Source of the DNA: G020348385 sp964580235
GTDB lineage: Bacteria; Acidobacteriota; Aminicenantia; Aminicenantales; Aminicenantaceae
Direction of reading: 5' to 3'
Assembly (NCBI GenBank): GCA_964580235.1
Contig: CAZOJY010000128.1
Location: 1 to 9,317 of the forward strand
DNA length: 9,317 nucleotides
Shown: piece after piece, positions 1 to 6,062 of the stretch
Layout: every line of letters begins with the position of its first letter
How positions within the stretch are numbered: the stretch's first letter is position 1
Program-made: the position numbers and the translations under genes
The notes under the pieces: model-generated
Databases searched by the model: none
What the model was told of the DNA's origin: nothing
What the model saw: the letters and a program-made list of their open reading frames with translations, nothing else

Positions 1-2
1 TC

Positions 3-1220
3 TTATTATTTGTTTTGGGTTGCGAGAACTTCCTTGCTCATCATCTAGATTTAGTAAAAGACAAAAAAATTGGATTGATAACAAATCCCACAGGAGTGGA
101 CAGCCATCTCAACAGCCTTATCGATCTATTCCATGAAAATCCCAATATCGATCTTGTGGCCCTTTATGGGCCAGAGCACGGTGTTCACGGCCATACCCAG
201 GCTGGAGAATATATCCCCTTCACCAAAGATAAAAAATACGATCTTCCTGTATTCAGCCTGTATGGGCAATCCATAACACCTGATTCCAGGAGGCTGGACG
301 ATATCGATGAGTCCATGCGCTCGTTCGACACGGTGGCAGAAGGCAAGTCTCTTGAAGATTCTATGATCGAGGGCGTAGATGTGATGGTATTCGACATCCA
401 AGACATCGGAACACGGATCTATACTTACATAGCCACTATGGCTTATTGCATGCAGAGATGTGCTGAGATGGGAATCGACTTTATCGTTTTGGACAGACCC
501 AACCCGATCAACGGAGAAGTAACGCAAGGCCCTTTGTTGGAATATCCAGAGTTCAGCTCTTTTGTCGGACTGTATCCCATTCTGGTCCGCTATGGAATGA
601 CCATGGGAGAGTTGGCTCAATTGTTCAATGACCGTTTTTTACCCAAAAAAGTCAATTTGAAAGTTATCCCGATGAAGGGATGGACAAGGAAAATGTGGTA
701 CGAACAGACCGGCCTCGCTTGGGTTTATCCATCGCCCAATATCCCCACTCTGCAGACCGCCACGGTTTATCCGGGCCAAGTTTTTCTCGAAGGAACGAAT
801 ATCTCGGAAGGGCACGGAACCACAAAACCTTTTGAACAATTCGGCTCTCCTTGGATTAACGGGCAGGAGTTAGCCCAAAAACTTAATGCGCTCGCTTTGC
901 CGGGAGTTAAGTTTCGGGAAACTTGGTTCGCGCCTCACTGCTCTAAATATAGCGGTAAATTGTGTGGCGGGGCTCAAATACATGTTTTAGATCGCGATCG
1001 ATTTCAGCCCTTTTTCTCCACTCTCAACGTTATCGAACAGATAAAAGAGATGTATCCCGAAAAATTTCAATTTCATCCCCGATATTTTGATATGATAACT
1101 GGATCCTCTGCAATCCGCCAAGCGATAGAAAAAGGTGTCTCGGTTGATGAAATCGCTCGAGAATATTCACTGCAGTCTGAGGAATTTTATGATCGGAGAA
1201 GCTCAAATTTGATGTACTGA
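3..1220 (+). CDS. namZ: NamZ/YbbC-like exo-beta-N-acetylmuramidase (DUF1343 family), 5' end outside window
   Basis: The family (founding member B. subtilis NamZ/YbbC, GH171) removes terminal MurNAc from peptidoglycan fragments in an exo manner. Numbering from a TTG codon at 15, conserved blocks are GLITNPTGVD (20-29), YGPEHGVHG (51-59), FDIQDIGTRIYTYI (126-139), LDRPNPI (159-165), PSPNIPT (239-245) and GTNISEGHGTTKPFEQFGSPW split over 260-280. The end, with EEFYDRR and NLMY, resembles the usual family C-terminus, so the 3' end looks intact. The frame stays open to the window edge and TTG 15 has no Shine-Dalgarno, so the true start is probably upstream and a signal peptide may be missing from view. 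Residues LLFVLGC at positions 3-23 could be a lipobox or simply the first domain strand. About 20-25 residues around 88-112 look like an insertion relative to the family pattern as I remember it. The family assignment is firm; the exact substrate is inferred. Confidence 0.85.
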   Translation, partial: LLFVLGCENFLAHHLDLVKDKKIGLITNPTGVDSHLNSLIDLFHENPNIDLVALYGPEHGVHGHTQAGEYIPFTKDKKYDLPVFSLYGQSITPDSRRLDDIDESMRSFDTVAEGKSLEDSMIEGVDVMVFDIQDIGTRIYTYIATMAYCMQRCAEMGIDFIVLDRPNPINGEVTQGPLLEYPEFSSFVGLYPILVRYGMTMGELAQLFNDRFLPKKVNLKVIPMKGWTRKMWYEQTGLAWVYPSPNIPTLQTATVYPGQVFLEGTNISEGHGTTKPFEQFGSPWINGQELAQKLNALALPGVKFRETWFAPHCSKYSGKLCGGAQIHVLDRDRFQPFFSTLNVIEQIKEMYPEKFQFHPRYFDMITGSSAIRQAIEKGVSVDEIAREYSLQSEEFYDRRSSNLMY

Positions 1221-1250
1221 AATTGCCGCTCGAGCTTTTTGTGATGGAAG

Positions 1251-1279
1251 TTGTGAATGGATCGATGGACATGTATAAT
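1251..1279 (+). promoter_or_regulatory. sigma70-type promoter of phoB-phoR
   Basis: A perfect -10 box TATAAT (1274-1279) lies exactly 17 bp downstream of TTGTGA (1251-1256), a 4/6 match to the -35 consensus. Transcription would begin near 1286 and give a leader of about 26 bases containing the AAGAGG ribosome site (1301-1306) ahead of the GTG start at 1312. TTGTGA also occurs at 1239-1244, making a direct repeat with a 12-bp period that overlaps the -35 region and might be an operator. The match is by eye and untested. Confidence 0.6.
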
Positions 1280-1311
1280 ACCATGAAAGAGGGATTCGTT
1301 AAGAGGCAGAT

Positions 1312-1992
1312 GTGAAAAAAACGATTGCCATCATCGATGATGAACCGGATATCGTCGATCTCATTTCCCTCCATCTCAAAAAGGCCGGATTCGATGCTCG
1401 AGAATTTTTAAACGCAGAAGATTTTTTCGATTTTATCGGCAAAGATGTCCCGGATCTCATCCTTCTGGATCTCATGCTTCCTGATGCAGACGGGTTTGAA
1501 ATCTGCAAGTATTTGAGAAGAAAAGACGAGTTCATATCTGTCCCCATCATAATGCTTTCAGCTAAAGGAGAGGAGACAGATAAGGTATTAGGGTTGGAAT
1601 TAGGTGCCGATGATTATGTGACTAAGCCCTTTTCACCGAAAGAATTGGTGGCAAGGGTGAAGGCCGTTTTAAGAAGGCAGGGGAAGGAGGAAATCCTAAA
1701 CAAAATCGAAATAGGAGATCTACTCACGATTTTTCCGGAAAAGCATGAAGCCTTTGTCGAAGGGAATAAAGTCGATCTAACATCCACAGAGTTTAAAATC
1801 TTGACATTGCTCGCATCCAAAAAAGGATGGGTATTCACACGCAATCAAATTTTGGATTATCTTTGGGGTCAAGAAAAAGCTGTGCTGGACCGGACAGTAG
1901 ACGTCCACATCAAGCATTTGAGAGAAAAATTGGGTAAGCAAGCCAGTTTGATCAAAAATATCCGGGGTGTGGGTTATAAACTGGAAGAATGA
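1312..1992 (+). CDS. phoB: PhoB/PhoP-type response regulator (OmpR family)
   Basis: This 226-residue phosphate-regulon transcription factor has an N-terminal receiver domain (about 1-120) and a C-terminal winged-helix DNA-binding domain (about 130-226). The receiver shows the acidic pocket DD at 9-10, the phospho-acceptor Asp53 in LLDLMLP, Ser83 in the MLSAK switch and Lys105 in the TKPF motif. The effector domain shows LTSTEFKIL, the recognition-helix region DRTVDVHIKHLREKLG and the wing IRGVGYKLEE, all typical of OmpR/PhoB. The start is GTG, preceded by AAGAGG at a 5-base distance; an ATG two bases earlier runs straight into a stop. The last codons overlap the start of the kinase gene (ATGA), so the two are translationally coupled. 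The PhoB role is inferred from the partner kinase and the adjacent pst genes. It would bind the hexamer array at 3791-3866. Confidence 0.92.
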   Translation: MKKTIAIIDDEPDIVDLISLHLKKAGFDAREFLNAEDFFDFIGKDVPDLILLDLMLPDADGFEICKYLRRKDEFISVPIIMLSAKGEETDKVLGLELGADDYVTKPFSPKELVARVKAVLRRQGKEEILNKIEIGDLLTIFPEKHEAFVEGNKVDLTSTEFKILTLLASKKGWVFTRNQILDYLWGQEKAVLDRTVDVHIKHLREKLGKQASLIKNIRGVGYKLEE

Positions 1993-3731
1993 AACGAACG
2001 ATATTCTTCAAGGTTTTCGGGGGATTCCTTTTGGTGATATTTGCCTTCACGTGTTTTCTTCTGTTGTTTTCTCTATCCCCCATAAAAAATTTCTACCTGG
2101 ATACCCTATCCCATGACCTGGAAAATTTGGGAGAAGCGCTCGAGATCAATGTGACCCCGTATTTAGAAAACGGCAGACAGACAGAACTGGATGATTTCAT
2201 AAAAAAATTCGGAGCCGAGATCAACACAAGAATCACTATCATCGACAGGGAGGGAGTTGTTCTTGCTGATTCCGATGAAGACCCAAGGGTGATGAATAAT
2301 CACAAATTTCGACCAGAGATCGCCATGGCCTTGGGAGGGGAAACCGGAAGATCGTTGCGTTTCAGCAATACGGTCGGGGCGGATATGCTTTATATCGGTC
2401 TTCCTATTAGCAGAAAAGGACAAATTACGGAAGTTCTCCGCGTGAGTCTTTATGTCAAGGATATCGATCTATTATACGCAGGGTTGAGGTCGAATATTTG
2501 GAGAATCATCATCATTCTTTCCCTTATTTCCCTGGTGGGTGCTTTTTTTTTATCGCGTTCACTCACTCAACCCATCAAAAAAATGAAATTAGCATCAGAA
2601 CGTATAGCTTCAGGAGACTTCAGTACAAGAGTCTTTCTTAAAAATCGGGACGAACTCAAGGACCTGGCGGATGGGATCAATTCCATGACAGAGCGGATTC
2701 AATATCAATTCAGTGAAATGGAGAGAAAGAAAGAAGAACTGAATAGCATCCTCGGTTCTATTGCCGACGGTTTAATCGCAATAGATAGACAAGGGAAAAT
2801 CCTGTTCAGTAATAAAATTTTTCAAGATATTTTTCAAACTGAAAATCCAGATGGCAGATTTTATTGGGAAGCGATTCGAGATCGAGAATTCAGCGATTTC
2901 GTCAAAGAAATCCAGGAAAAGAAAAAAAACATGGCCAAAGAATTGGGTAGGGATGGACGGTTATATTTATGCCGAGCAATCCTGCTGAGCTCTCGAGAAG
3001 AAATTGTTATTTCATTGCATGATCTTACGGAGATGAAACGAGTAGAACAGATCAAAAAGGACTTTATCTCGAATGTTTCGCACGAACTCCGCACTCCTTT
3101 GACAGCTATTAAGGGATACATTGAAACATTAAAGGATGAAGGAGGTGAGAAGTGTCATGGCTACGTAGATGTCATCGATCGGCACACGAACAGATTGATC
3201 AATATCGTGAAGGATCTTCTCCTATTATCTGAATTAGAAGAAGGGGAAACTAAACTGGAATTCGAAAAGATCGATCTCGACAAGATGATCCATAACATCC
3301 TGAAGATATCCGATCATAGAATGAAACAGAAGAATTTGACATCACACATCCAATGTGATTCCGATTTTCCTGTTATTCATGGAGATCCATTTCGATTGGA
3401 ACAAATGTTCATCAATATACTGGATAATGCTGTGAATCATACAGAAAACGGAAAAATCTTGATTTTTCTGAAAAAAGAAAATAGAGAATCAATTTCCATT
3501 GCTATCCAAGATACTGGGATAGGCATACCCAAAGATCATTTGCCTAGAATTTTTGAGAGGTTTTATGTGGTGGATAAATCGCGCTCCAGAAAATTAGGGG
3601 GGACAGGTTTGGGACTATCCATCGTGAAGCATATAGTTCTTCTCCACAACGGAAAAGTCGCGGCAGAATCCACTTTGGGAAAAGGGACAAAATTTACGGT
3701 TATTCTTCCAGTAATTCCTCCTCAAAAATAA
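1989..3731 (+). CDS. phoR: PhoR-type phosphate sensor histidine kinase
   Basis: This 580-residue inner-membrane kinase should phosphorylate the regulator encoded just upstream. Its parts in order are: transmembrane segment 1 (about 7-30); an extracytoplasmic sensor of about 130 residues (33-165) with the pattern RITIIDREGVVLADS and MNNHKFRPE, as in PDC-fold PhoR sensors; transmembrane segment 2 (about 168-188); HAMP (about 189-242); PAS (about 246-350); HisKA with phospho-acceptor His365 in FISNVSHELRTPL; and a HATPase domain with the N box (NILDNAVNHT, 476-485), G1 DTGIGIP (508-514), F box (IFERFY) and G2 GGTGLGLS (537-544). Every catalytic motif is present. Unlike E. coli PhoR, which has almost no periplasmic part, this protein has a full external sensor domain like Bacillus PhoR. 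Translation starts at ATG 1989, inside the end of phoB. No terminator hairpin is visible after the stop. Confidence 0.92.
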   Translation: MKRTIFFKVFGGFLLVIFAFTCFLLLFSLSPIKNFYLDTLSHDLENLGEALEINVTPYLENGRQTELDDFIKKFGAEINTRITIIDREGVVLADSDEDPRVMNNHKFRPEIAMALGGETGRSLRFSNTVGADMLYIGLPISRKGQITEVLRVSLYVKDIDLLYAGLRSNIWRIIIILSLISLVGAFFLSRSLTQPIKKMKLASERIASGDFSTRVFLKNRDELKDLADGINSMTERIQYQFSEMERKKEELNSILGSIADGLIAIDRQGKILFSNKIFQDIFQTENPDGRFYWEAIRDREFSDFVKEIQEKKKNMAKELGRDGRLYLCRAILLSSREEIVISLHDLTEMKRVEQIKKDFISNVSHELRTPLTAIKGYIETLKDEGGEKCHGYVDVIDRHTNRLINIVKDLLLLSELEEGETKLEFEKIDLDKMIHNILKISDHRMKQKNLTSHIQCDSDFPVIHGDPFRLEQMFINILDNAVNHTENGKILIFLKKENRESISIAIQDTGIGIPKDHLPRIFERFYVVDKSRSRKLGGTGLGLSIVKHIVLLHNGKVAAESTLGKGTKFTVILPVIPPQK

Positions 3732-3790
3732 TCATTTTTTCACTTAAAATTCTTAATATTCCTTTCTTTTTTTTGACAAAACATCGAGTT

Positions 3791-3808
3791 TTGTTAATTT
3801 CCTGTTAA
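3791..3808 (+). promoter_or_regulatory. Pho-box-like direct repeat, forward orientation
   Basis: TGTTAA occurs at 3792-3797 and 3803-3808, exactly 11 bp apart. The 18-base block TTGTTAATTTCCTGTTAA has the layout of the E. coli Pho box (two CTGTnA half-sites at an 11-bp period) and matches it at roughly 10 of 18 positions, including both TGT cores. The sequence continues into GTCACAG at 3809-3815. It lies upstream of the porin-pstS pair, next to a PhoB gene, which supports a PhoB binding site. A TTGACA hexamer at 3773-3778 lies just upstream but has no good -10 partner. Confidence 0.5.
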
Positions 3809-3827
3809 GTCACAGCAAAATGAACAA

Positions 3828-3866
3828 TTAACAAAAAATTAACAAAGACTTTATTTTCCGTTAACA
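3828..3866 (+). promoter_or_regulatory. Phased TTAACA array (reverse-oriented Pho-box half-sites)
   Basis: Three exact TTAACA hexamers start at 3828, 3839 and 3861, with offsets of 11 and 22 bp. The slot at 3850 holds the degenerate TTTATT. All lie on one helical face. TTAACA-like hexamers at 11-bp periodicity are the known binding pattern of Bacillus PhoP, and this hexamer is the reverse complement of the TGTTAA pair at 3792/3803. The TTAACA at 3828 followed 16 bp later by TTTATT (3850-3855, 4/6 to TATAAT) is the best core-promoter guess, with a regulator site replacing the -35. The exact transcription start cannot be fixed by eye. Confidence 0.55.
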
Positions 3867-3885
3867 ATTTCGCTCGAAAATAAGC

Positions 3886-3913
3886 TTTACTTCATTGAAG
3901 GAGGTGAAGTTAA
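3886..3913 (+). other. Leader hairpin presenting an orphan Shine-Dalgarno sequence
   Basis: ACTTCA (3889-3894) can pair with TGAAGT (3905-3910) around a 10-base loop. The stem extends past one T-T mismatch by two further pairs (3886-3887 with 3912-3913). The loop holds AAGGAGG (3898-3904), and AAGGAGGTGA (3898-3907) is a perfect Shine-Dalgarno core. No ATG, GTG or TTG lies at a usable distance downstream; the next credible start is ATG 3982, which has its own ribosome site. CTTC (3890-3893) can also pair with the nearer GAAG (3897-3900), so two mutually exclusive folds are possible. Its function is unknown. Confidence 0.4.
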
Positions 3914-3965
3914 CGAATATCAAGAAAAGAGCTCTAAAAATCATCTTAAAAAATAATGAAATTTT

Positions 3966-3973
3966 AAAGGAGG
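3966..3973 (+). promoter_or_regulatory. Ribosome binding site that fixes the porin start
   Basis: AAAGGAGG ends 8 bases before ATG 3982. The open frame extends back to a TTG at 3895, but ATG 3982 is directly followed by a textbook signal peptide. The 29 codons upstream (Lys/Asn/Ile-rich) look like untranslated leader, so 3982 is chosen. Confidence 0.85.
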
Positions 3974-3981
3974 AAAAACGA

Positions 3982-5034
3982 ATGAAAAAAGTCAGTTTGA
4001 TTTTGATGATAGCTTTCGCTATCGCATTGATCCCTGCTTCAGGTCTTGCTCAATTTAAGCCCGATAGCGGCGCAATCAAGGGTTACATGGCAGCCGAGTA
4101 TTACTGGAATTTCAATCATAACACTGGTAGCATCGATGACGGGGGATTCCAGGGCCGACACGGTTTCTGGTTCCGCCGGATCTATTTCACCTATGACAAC
4201 AAACTCAGCGACACCATGAAAATGCGACTCAGGTTCGAGATGAATTCGCCAGGTGATTTCACCACGAGCTCAACACTGGATGCATTCGTCAAAGATGCCT
4301 ACCTCAGCTTCAGCTTTGGTGGGGGAGCCAGCCTGGTTGCCGGAATTCAAAGTCCCCCGAGTTTTGCCCTGGAAGAAGATACCTGGGGATGGCGCCCGTT
4401 GGAAAAGACCCCCCTCGACCTGTATAAGTGGACCTCATCCAGAGATTTCGGGGTTGCTATCAAAGGAGGAAAAACCCTGGCCTACCACTTCATGTTCGGA
4501 CAGGGTTCATCCAACAAATCCGAGACCAATGACGGTAAAAAATTCTTCGGATCTCTGGCCTGCAAAAGCAATGAATTTGTGGTCGAAGCCATGGCTCAGT
4601 ATGAAAGGGCCAAAACTGGAGACGGTGACATCATCCTTAAGGGATTCGGAGCTTACACCGGTGATTGGGGAAGAGTCGGTCTTATGTACGCAAACAGAGG
4701 CTATAAAATAGAAGGAACGGATGACTCTCTAGTCTACAACATCTTTTCCGCTTTTGCCGTCATCAAAGCGGGTGAAAAAGTCGAACTCATCAGCCGCTAC
4801 GACATGAACTTCGGAGACGGATACAAAGAAAGCTTCAAAGGAAGCGGTATCAATTATGTCCCCTTTGCCAACAACTATGAATTTAGCTTTGTCCTAGCAG
4901 CTTTGGTATATCAGGTTCACAAAAACGTCTGGATCATTCCAAACGTGAAGTTCACGATGTACAAAGATCCTGACGTGGGGGATAAAGCGGATAACGATTT
5001 TTACGGCTATCTCACTCTTTACTTTAAATTCTAA
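3982..5034 (+). CDS. Outer-membrane beta-barrel porin, probably phosphate-selective (OprO/P-like)
   Basis: The 350-residue precursor begins with a signal peptide (MKKVSLILMI, then a hydrophobic core) that is likely cut after GLA at residue 23. The rest alternates short amphipathic strands rich in Tyr, Phe and Gly with polar loops and ends in YLTLYFKF. A C-terminal Phe after alternating hydrophobics is the usual outer-membrane assembly signal. An early block with RRIYFTYDNKL resembles the FxxRRxY region of many Gram-negative porins. It is smaller than Pseudomonas OprP (roughly 400-plus residues). No catalytic motif is visible. It lies downstream of the Pho-box-like array and 18 bases ahead of pstS with no terminator between, so it is probably co-transcribed and serves as the outer-membrane entry route for phosphate. 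Barrel identity is well supported; phosphate selectivity is inferred from position only. Confidence 0.75.
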   Translation: MKKVSLILMIAFAIALIPASGLAQFKPDSGAIKGYMAAEYYWNFNHNTGSIDDGGFQGRHGFWFRRIYFTYDNKLSDTMKMRLRFEMNSPGDFTTSSTLDAFVKDAYLSFSFGGGASLVAGIQSPPSFALEEDTWGWRPLEKTPLDLYKWTSSRDFGVAIKGGKTLAYHFMFGQGSSNKSETNDGKKFFGSLACKSNEFVVEAMAQYERAKTGDGDIILKGFGAYTGDWGRVGLMYANRGYKIEGTDDSLVYNIFSAFAVIKAGEKVELISRYDMNFGDGYKESFKGSGINYVPFANNYEFSFVLAALVYQVHKNVWIIPNVKFTMYKDPDVGDKADNDFYGYLTLYFKF

Positions 5035-5040
5035 CCAAAA

Positions 5041-5045
5041 AGGAG
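5041..5045 (+). promoter_or_regulatory. Ribosome binding site that decides the pstS start
   Basis: AGGAG lies 7 bases before ATG 5053 but only 1 base before the in-frame ATG at 5047. The second ATG is therefore the likely start; the protein from 5047 would be only two residues longer. Confidence 0.75.
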
Positions 5046-5052
5046 AATGAAA

Positions 5053-5955
5053 ATGAATTTTAGAAAATTATTTTTAGTAGGTCTTCTTTGTGTTGGACTG
5101 ATGGCATCAGCTAATACGATCACTGCGCAAAGAAATATGATGCAGATCAAGGGATCTGATACTTTGGTCAACTTGGTTCAGATCTTAGCTGAATCCTACA
5201 TGGCGAAGAACCCGAAAAACCCGATCGCCATATTGGGCGGAGGTTCTGGAACAGGGATCGCGGCCTTGATCAACGGCACATGCGATGTTGCCAATCATTC
5301 TAGACAGATGAAGGATAAAGAAATCCAAATGGCTAAGGACAACGGTGTGACCCCTCACACATTTGTGATCGCTGTGGATGGACTGAGTGTCATCGTGAAC
5401 GAGAACAACGCCTTATCCAAATTGACCATGGACCAGATCGGTGCCATGTTCCGCGGCGAGATCAAGAACTGGAAAGAAGTCGGTGGGCCGGATAAAGCAG
5501 TCTCGCTTTATGGAAGACAGTCCAATTCCGGTACATATGTTTTCTTCCAGGAGCATGTCTTGGGCAATCAAAACTATACTGCCGACATGAAACGGATGAA
5601 CGGAAACGCTCAAATCGTCGAGGGTGTGACAGCTGACAAGTTCGGGATCGGATATGTCGGCGTGGGTTATGTTGCCGATTCCCAGGGCAATGTGAAAAAG
5701 GGAATCAAGATATTGAACGTGTCCAAAGATGCCAACTCTGAAGCTTTTTCTCCTCTGAACAAAGCCGCTGTCGATTCAGGCGATTATCCTATCGCAAGAG
5801 GTCTGTTCCAGTCCACAGCAGGCGTTCCTAAAGGGGCCGTTTTGGACTTCCTTAAGTTCGAGCTCAGTCCTGAAGGACAGAAGATCGTCGTGGAAGAAGG
5901 ATTTTTCCCTATCGGTTCTGGCCAGATGGAAGAGAACGCAAAAAAACTGAAATAG
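5053..5955 (+). CDS. pstS: PstS, periplasmic phosphate-binding protein
   Basis: This is the substrate-binding component of the high-affinity phosphate ABC transporter. Of 300 residues, about 25 form a cleavable signal peptide (MNFRKLFLVG plus a hydrophobic run, cut near TITA/Q). There is no lipobox cysteine at the cleavage site, so it should be a soluble periplasmic protein, consistent with a diderm cell. Ligand-loop signatures are KGSDT (33-37), GGGSGTGIAALINGTCD (62-78), HSR (82-84) and GRQSNSGT (154-161). The last matches the RxxSGT loop that binds phosphate through Arg, Ser and Thr. The length and one-domain-pair plan fit the PBP_like_2 PstS group. It follows the porin by 18 bases and is closed by a strong terminator, which separates it from pstC. 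Sulfate or tungstate binding is much less likely given the pst neighbours. Confidence 0.93.
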   Translation: MNFRKLFLVGLLCVGLMASANTITAQRNMMQIKGSDTLVNLVQILAESYMAKNPKNPIAILGGGSGTGIAALINGTCDVANHSRQMKDKEIQMAKDNGVTPHTFVIAVDGLSVIVNENNALSKLTMDQIGAMFRGEIKNWKEVGGPDKAVSLYGRQSNSGTYVFFQEHVLGNQNYTADMKRMNGNAQIVEGVTADKFGIGYVGVGYVADSQGNVKKGIKILNVSKDANSEAFSPLNKAAVDSGDYPIARGLFQSTAGVPKGAVLDFLKFELSPEGQKIVVEEGFFPIGSGQMEENAKKLK

Positions 5956-5975
5956 ATTTTCACCAGCGGGGTTTT

Positions 5976-6023
5976 GTTGGGCAGGATTTATCGCTAAATC
6001 CTGCTCAACTGCTTCTTTTTTTT
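5976..6023 (+). terminator. Strong intrinsic terminator between pstS and pstC
   Basis: A 15-bp stem (5976-5990 with 5995-6009) has no mismatch, only one G-U pair, and encloses the tetraloop TCGC. A run of eight T residues follows (6016-6023), separated from the stem by TGCTTC. It ends the porin-pstS transcript. It probably lets some read-through into pstCAB, or pstCAB has its own promoter. Confidence 0.88.
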
Positions 6024-6062
6024 AATACTATTAAACATAAAATATGTTATCTTAAAAAAAAA

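Noticed and set aside
126..620. 164-codon minus-strand frame inside the namZ-like gene
   Set aside because: It lies opposite a well-conserved family protein, with low-complexity, motif-free translation and no ribosome site.
3715..3722. TTCCTCCT at the end of phoR, complementary to the porin ribosome site AGGAGGAA (3968-3975)
   Set aside because: It encodes part of the Ile-Pro-Pro of phoR and lies about 250 bases away, upstream of the likely porin promoter. Pairing would need read-through RNA, and chance explains it.
3773..3801. Perfect TTGACA (3773-3778) as a constitutive -35
   Set aside because: No -10 better than 3/6 lies at 16-18 bp, so I did not call a promoter; it may be part of the regulator-binding region.
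3895..3981. 29-codon N-terminal extension of the porin from TTG 3895
   Set aside because: It would bury the signal peptide behind a Lys-rich stretch, and ATG 3982 has a strong, well-spaced ribosome site.
4253..4711. 152-codon open frame inside the porin gene
   Set aside because: It lies in another frame of a gene with a clear signal peptide and barrel pattern, has no ribosome site and shows no recognisable motif. It is a shadow frame.
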